A stretch of DNA of 64,000 nucleotides, taken from positions 1-64,000 of the forward strand of contig NZ_VXJV01000003.1 in NCBI RefSeq assembly GCF_008692785.1. Direction: 5' to 3'. The stretch is from Salmonella enterica subsp. diarizonae (lineage in GTDB: Bacteria > Pseudomonadota > Gammaproteobacteria > Enterobacterales > Enterobacteriaceae). Under the pieces are notes generated by a model. It did not search any database. It saw only the letters and a list, made by a program, of their open reading frames with translations, and was not told the DNA's origin. Positions within the stretch are counted from its first letter, which is position 1. Every line of letters begins with the position of its first letter. Shown here piece after piece: positions 63,486 to 64,000 of this stretch. The position numbers were made by a program, and so were the translations under genes.

Positions 63486-64000
63486 GTGCCGCCATTCAGT
63501 TACACCCCTACCAGCAGGCATGGTTCCTTGACCGCGCCCGCTTCAAGATAGGCATGTTTGCCCGCCAGACCGGGAAGACGTTCACCACCACGCTTGAGCT
63601 GGTCGACGACTGCTTTGAGGTGGAGGCCAGCGGCGGACGTACCCGATGGGTTATTCTCTCGCGCGGGGAGCGTCAGGCGAAAGAAGCCATGGAGGAAGGC
63701 GTTAAAAAGCACTGTCAGGCGTACAGCATGGTCGCACAGGAGATTGAGAGCTATTACCACGCCGCGAACGGCGAGCGCTACACCATGCTGGAAGCGGTCC
63801 TGCCGGGCGGCTCCCGTATCACCGCGCTGCCCGCCAACCCGGATACCGCGCGTGGCTTTGCCGCCAACGTCTTTCTGGATGAATTTGGCTTCCATGCCGA
63901 CAGTCGCAAAATCTGGACGGCACTGTTCCCGGTTATTTCCAATGGCTTTAAGTTGCGCGTCACCTCCACACCTAACGGTAAAGGTAATAAGTTCTACGAA
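63482..64000 (+). CDS. Large terminase subunit, partial
   Basis: The first 173 codons of a Mu/FluMu gp28-type terminase: Walker A-like FARQTGKT (26-33) and Walker B VFLDEFGFHADS. It overlaps the small terminase stop (ATGA). The ATPase and the C-terminal nuclease continue beyond the window. It packages phage DNA into heads. Confidence 0.9.
   Translation, partial: MSAAIQLHPYQQAWFLDRARFKIGMFARQTGKTFTTTLELVDDCFEVEASGGRTRWVILSRGERQAKEAMEEGVKKHCQAYSMVAQEIESYYHAANGERYTMLEAVLPGGSRITALPANPDTARGFAANVFLDEFGFHADSRKIWTALFPVISNGFKLRVTSTPNGKGNKFYE

Larger units (their letters stand above)
45456..64000. mobile_element. Mu-family transposable prophage with divergent (BcepMu-like) layout, right end outside window
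   Basis: Phage DNA starts at about 45456 (TGATCAGACG, with the 5' TG usual for Mu-family ends) and continues to the window end. It carries MuA- and MuB-type genes, Gam, GemA, Mor, a repressor, lysis genes and both terminase subunits. Unlike Mu, the early block runs leftward from the repressor to the left end and the late block runs rightward. No broken phage gene is evident, so it may be functional. Confidence 0.92.

Noticed and set aside
45456-64000. Prophage read as a lambdoid phage because of Dam, Cro-like and Rz genes
   Set aside because: No integrase, excisionase or att site at a tRNA; DDE transposase, MuB-type ATPase, Gam, GemA and Mor place it in the transposable phages.

Overview
The window is a chromosomal segment of an enteric bacterium, almost certainly Salmonella enterica. 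It has the E. coli-like backbone order (yidR-yidQ-ibpAB-yidE, dsd, emrD, tisB/istR, ilvBN, uhpABCT, yicN, nepI, yicS, yicL, selC, yicJ) plus Salmonella-specific pieces, above all the mgtCBRU-cigR part of pathogenicity island SPI-3 between yicL and the selenocysteine tRNA gene selC. The serovar cannot be told from this sequence.

Layout. 1-13.1 kb: end of a cytochrome c maturation gene, yidR, lipoprotein yidQ, the heat-shock operon ibpAB with a sigma-32 promoter, yidE, yidHGF, the D-serine genes dsdA/dsdX/dsdC, a secreted GH5-like hydrolase and emrD. 13.3-16.1 kb: a solo IS605-type tnpB with intact catalytic residues and recognisable end hairpins, a DMT transporter, and the tisB/istR-1 type I toxin-antitoxin pair with its LexA box. 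16.2-22.9 kb: the attenuated ivbL-ilvBN operon, then an uncharacterised sugar cluster (DeoR regulator, PfkB kinase, FucP-like permease, aldose-epimerase-like protein) with palindromes that look like its operators. 22.9-31.7 kb: uhpABCT, yicN, nepI, a GH1 enzyme and yicS. 31.9-33.2 kb: a wrecked dga-type operon (glucosaminate-6-phosphate catabolism) reduced to fused and internally deleted fragments. 33.5-41.1 kb: an Rpn-family protein, yicL and SPI-3 (mgtM/mgtP leader, mgtC, mgtB, mgtR, mgtU, cigR, a slsA-like hydrolase). The usual right half of SPI-3 (fidL, marT, misL, rhuM, sugR) is absent. In its place, up to selC, is AT-rich DNA with a broken symE, a broken small DNA-binding-like gene and an AbiGi-like gene.

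45.46 kb to the end of the window is a transposable (Mu-family) prophage inserted in codon 22-23 of yicI; its right end is outside the window. Its plan is divergent, as in BcepMu-type phages rather than Mu itself. A repressor (56.9 kb) reads right, while an early block (Cro/Ner-like regulator, MuA-type transposase, MuB-type ATPase, Gam, GemA, Mor) reads left to the phage end. An accessory block (57.5-60.4 kb: repressor paralogue, Cys-pair protein, coiled-coil membrane protein, Dam methylase, P-loop protein) separates this from a rightward late block (holin, transglycosylase, Rz/Rz1, terminases).

How the genes work together: PhoP/Mg2+/ATP/proline signals control mgtCBRU; DsdC controls dsdXA; UhpABC controls UhpT; LexA and IstR-1 control TisB. 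In the prophage, paired palindromes at the repressor start probably form the lysogeny switch. The most noteworthy observations are the prophage end repeats and operator pairs, two identical GC palindromes inside a prophage coiled-coil gene, the remodelled SPI-3/selC junction with an AbiGi-like gene, and the solo TnpB with its predicted guide.
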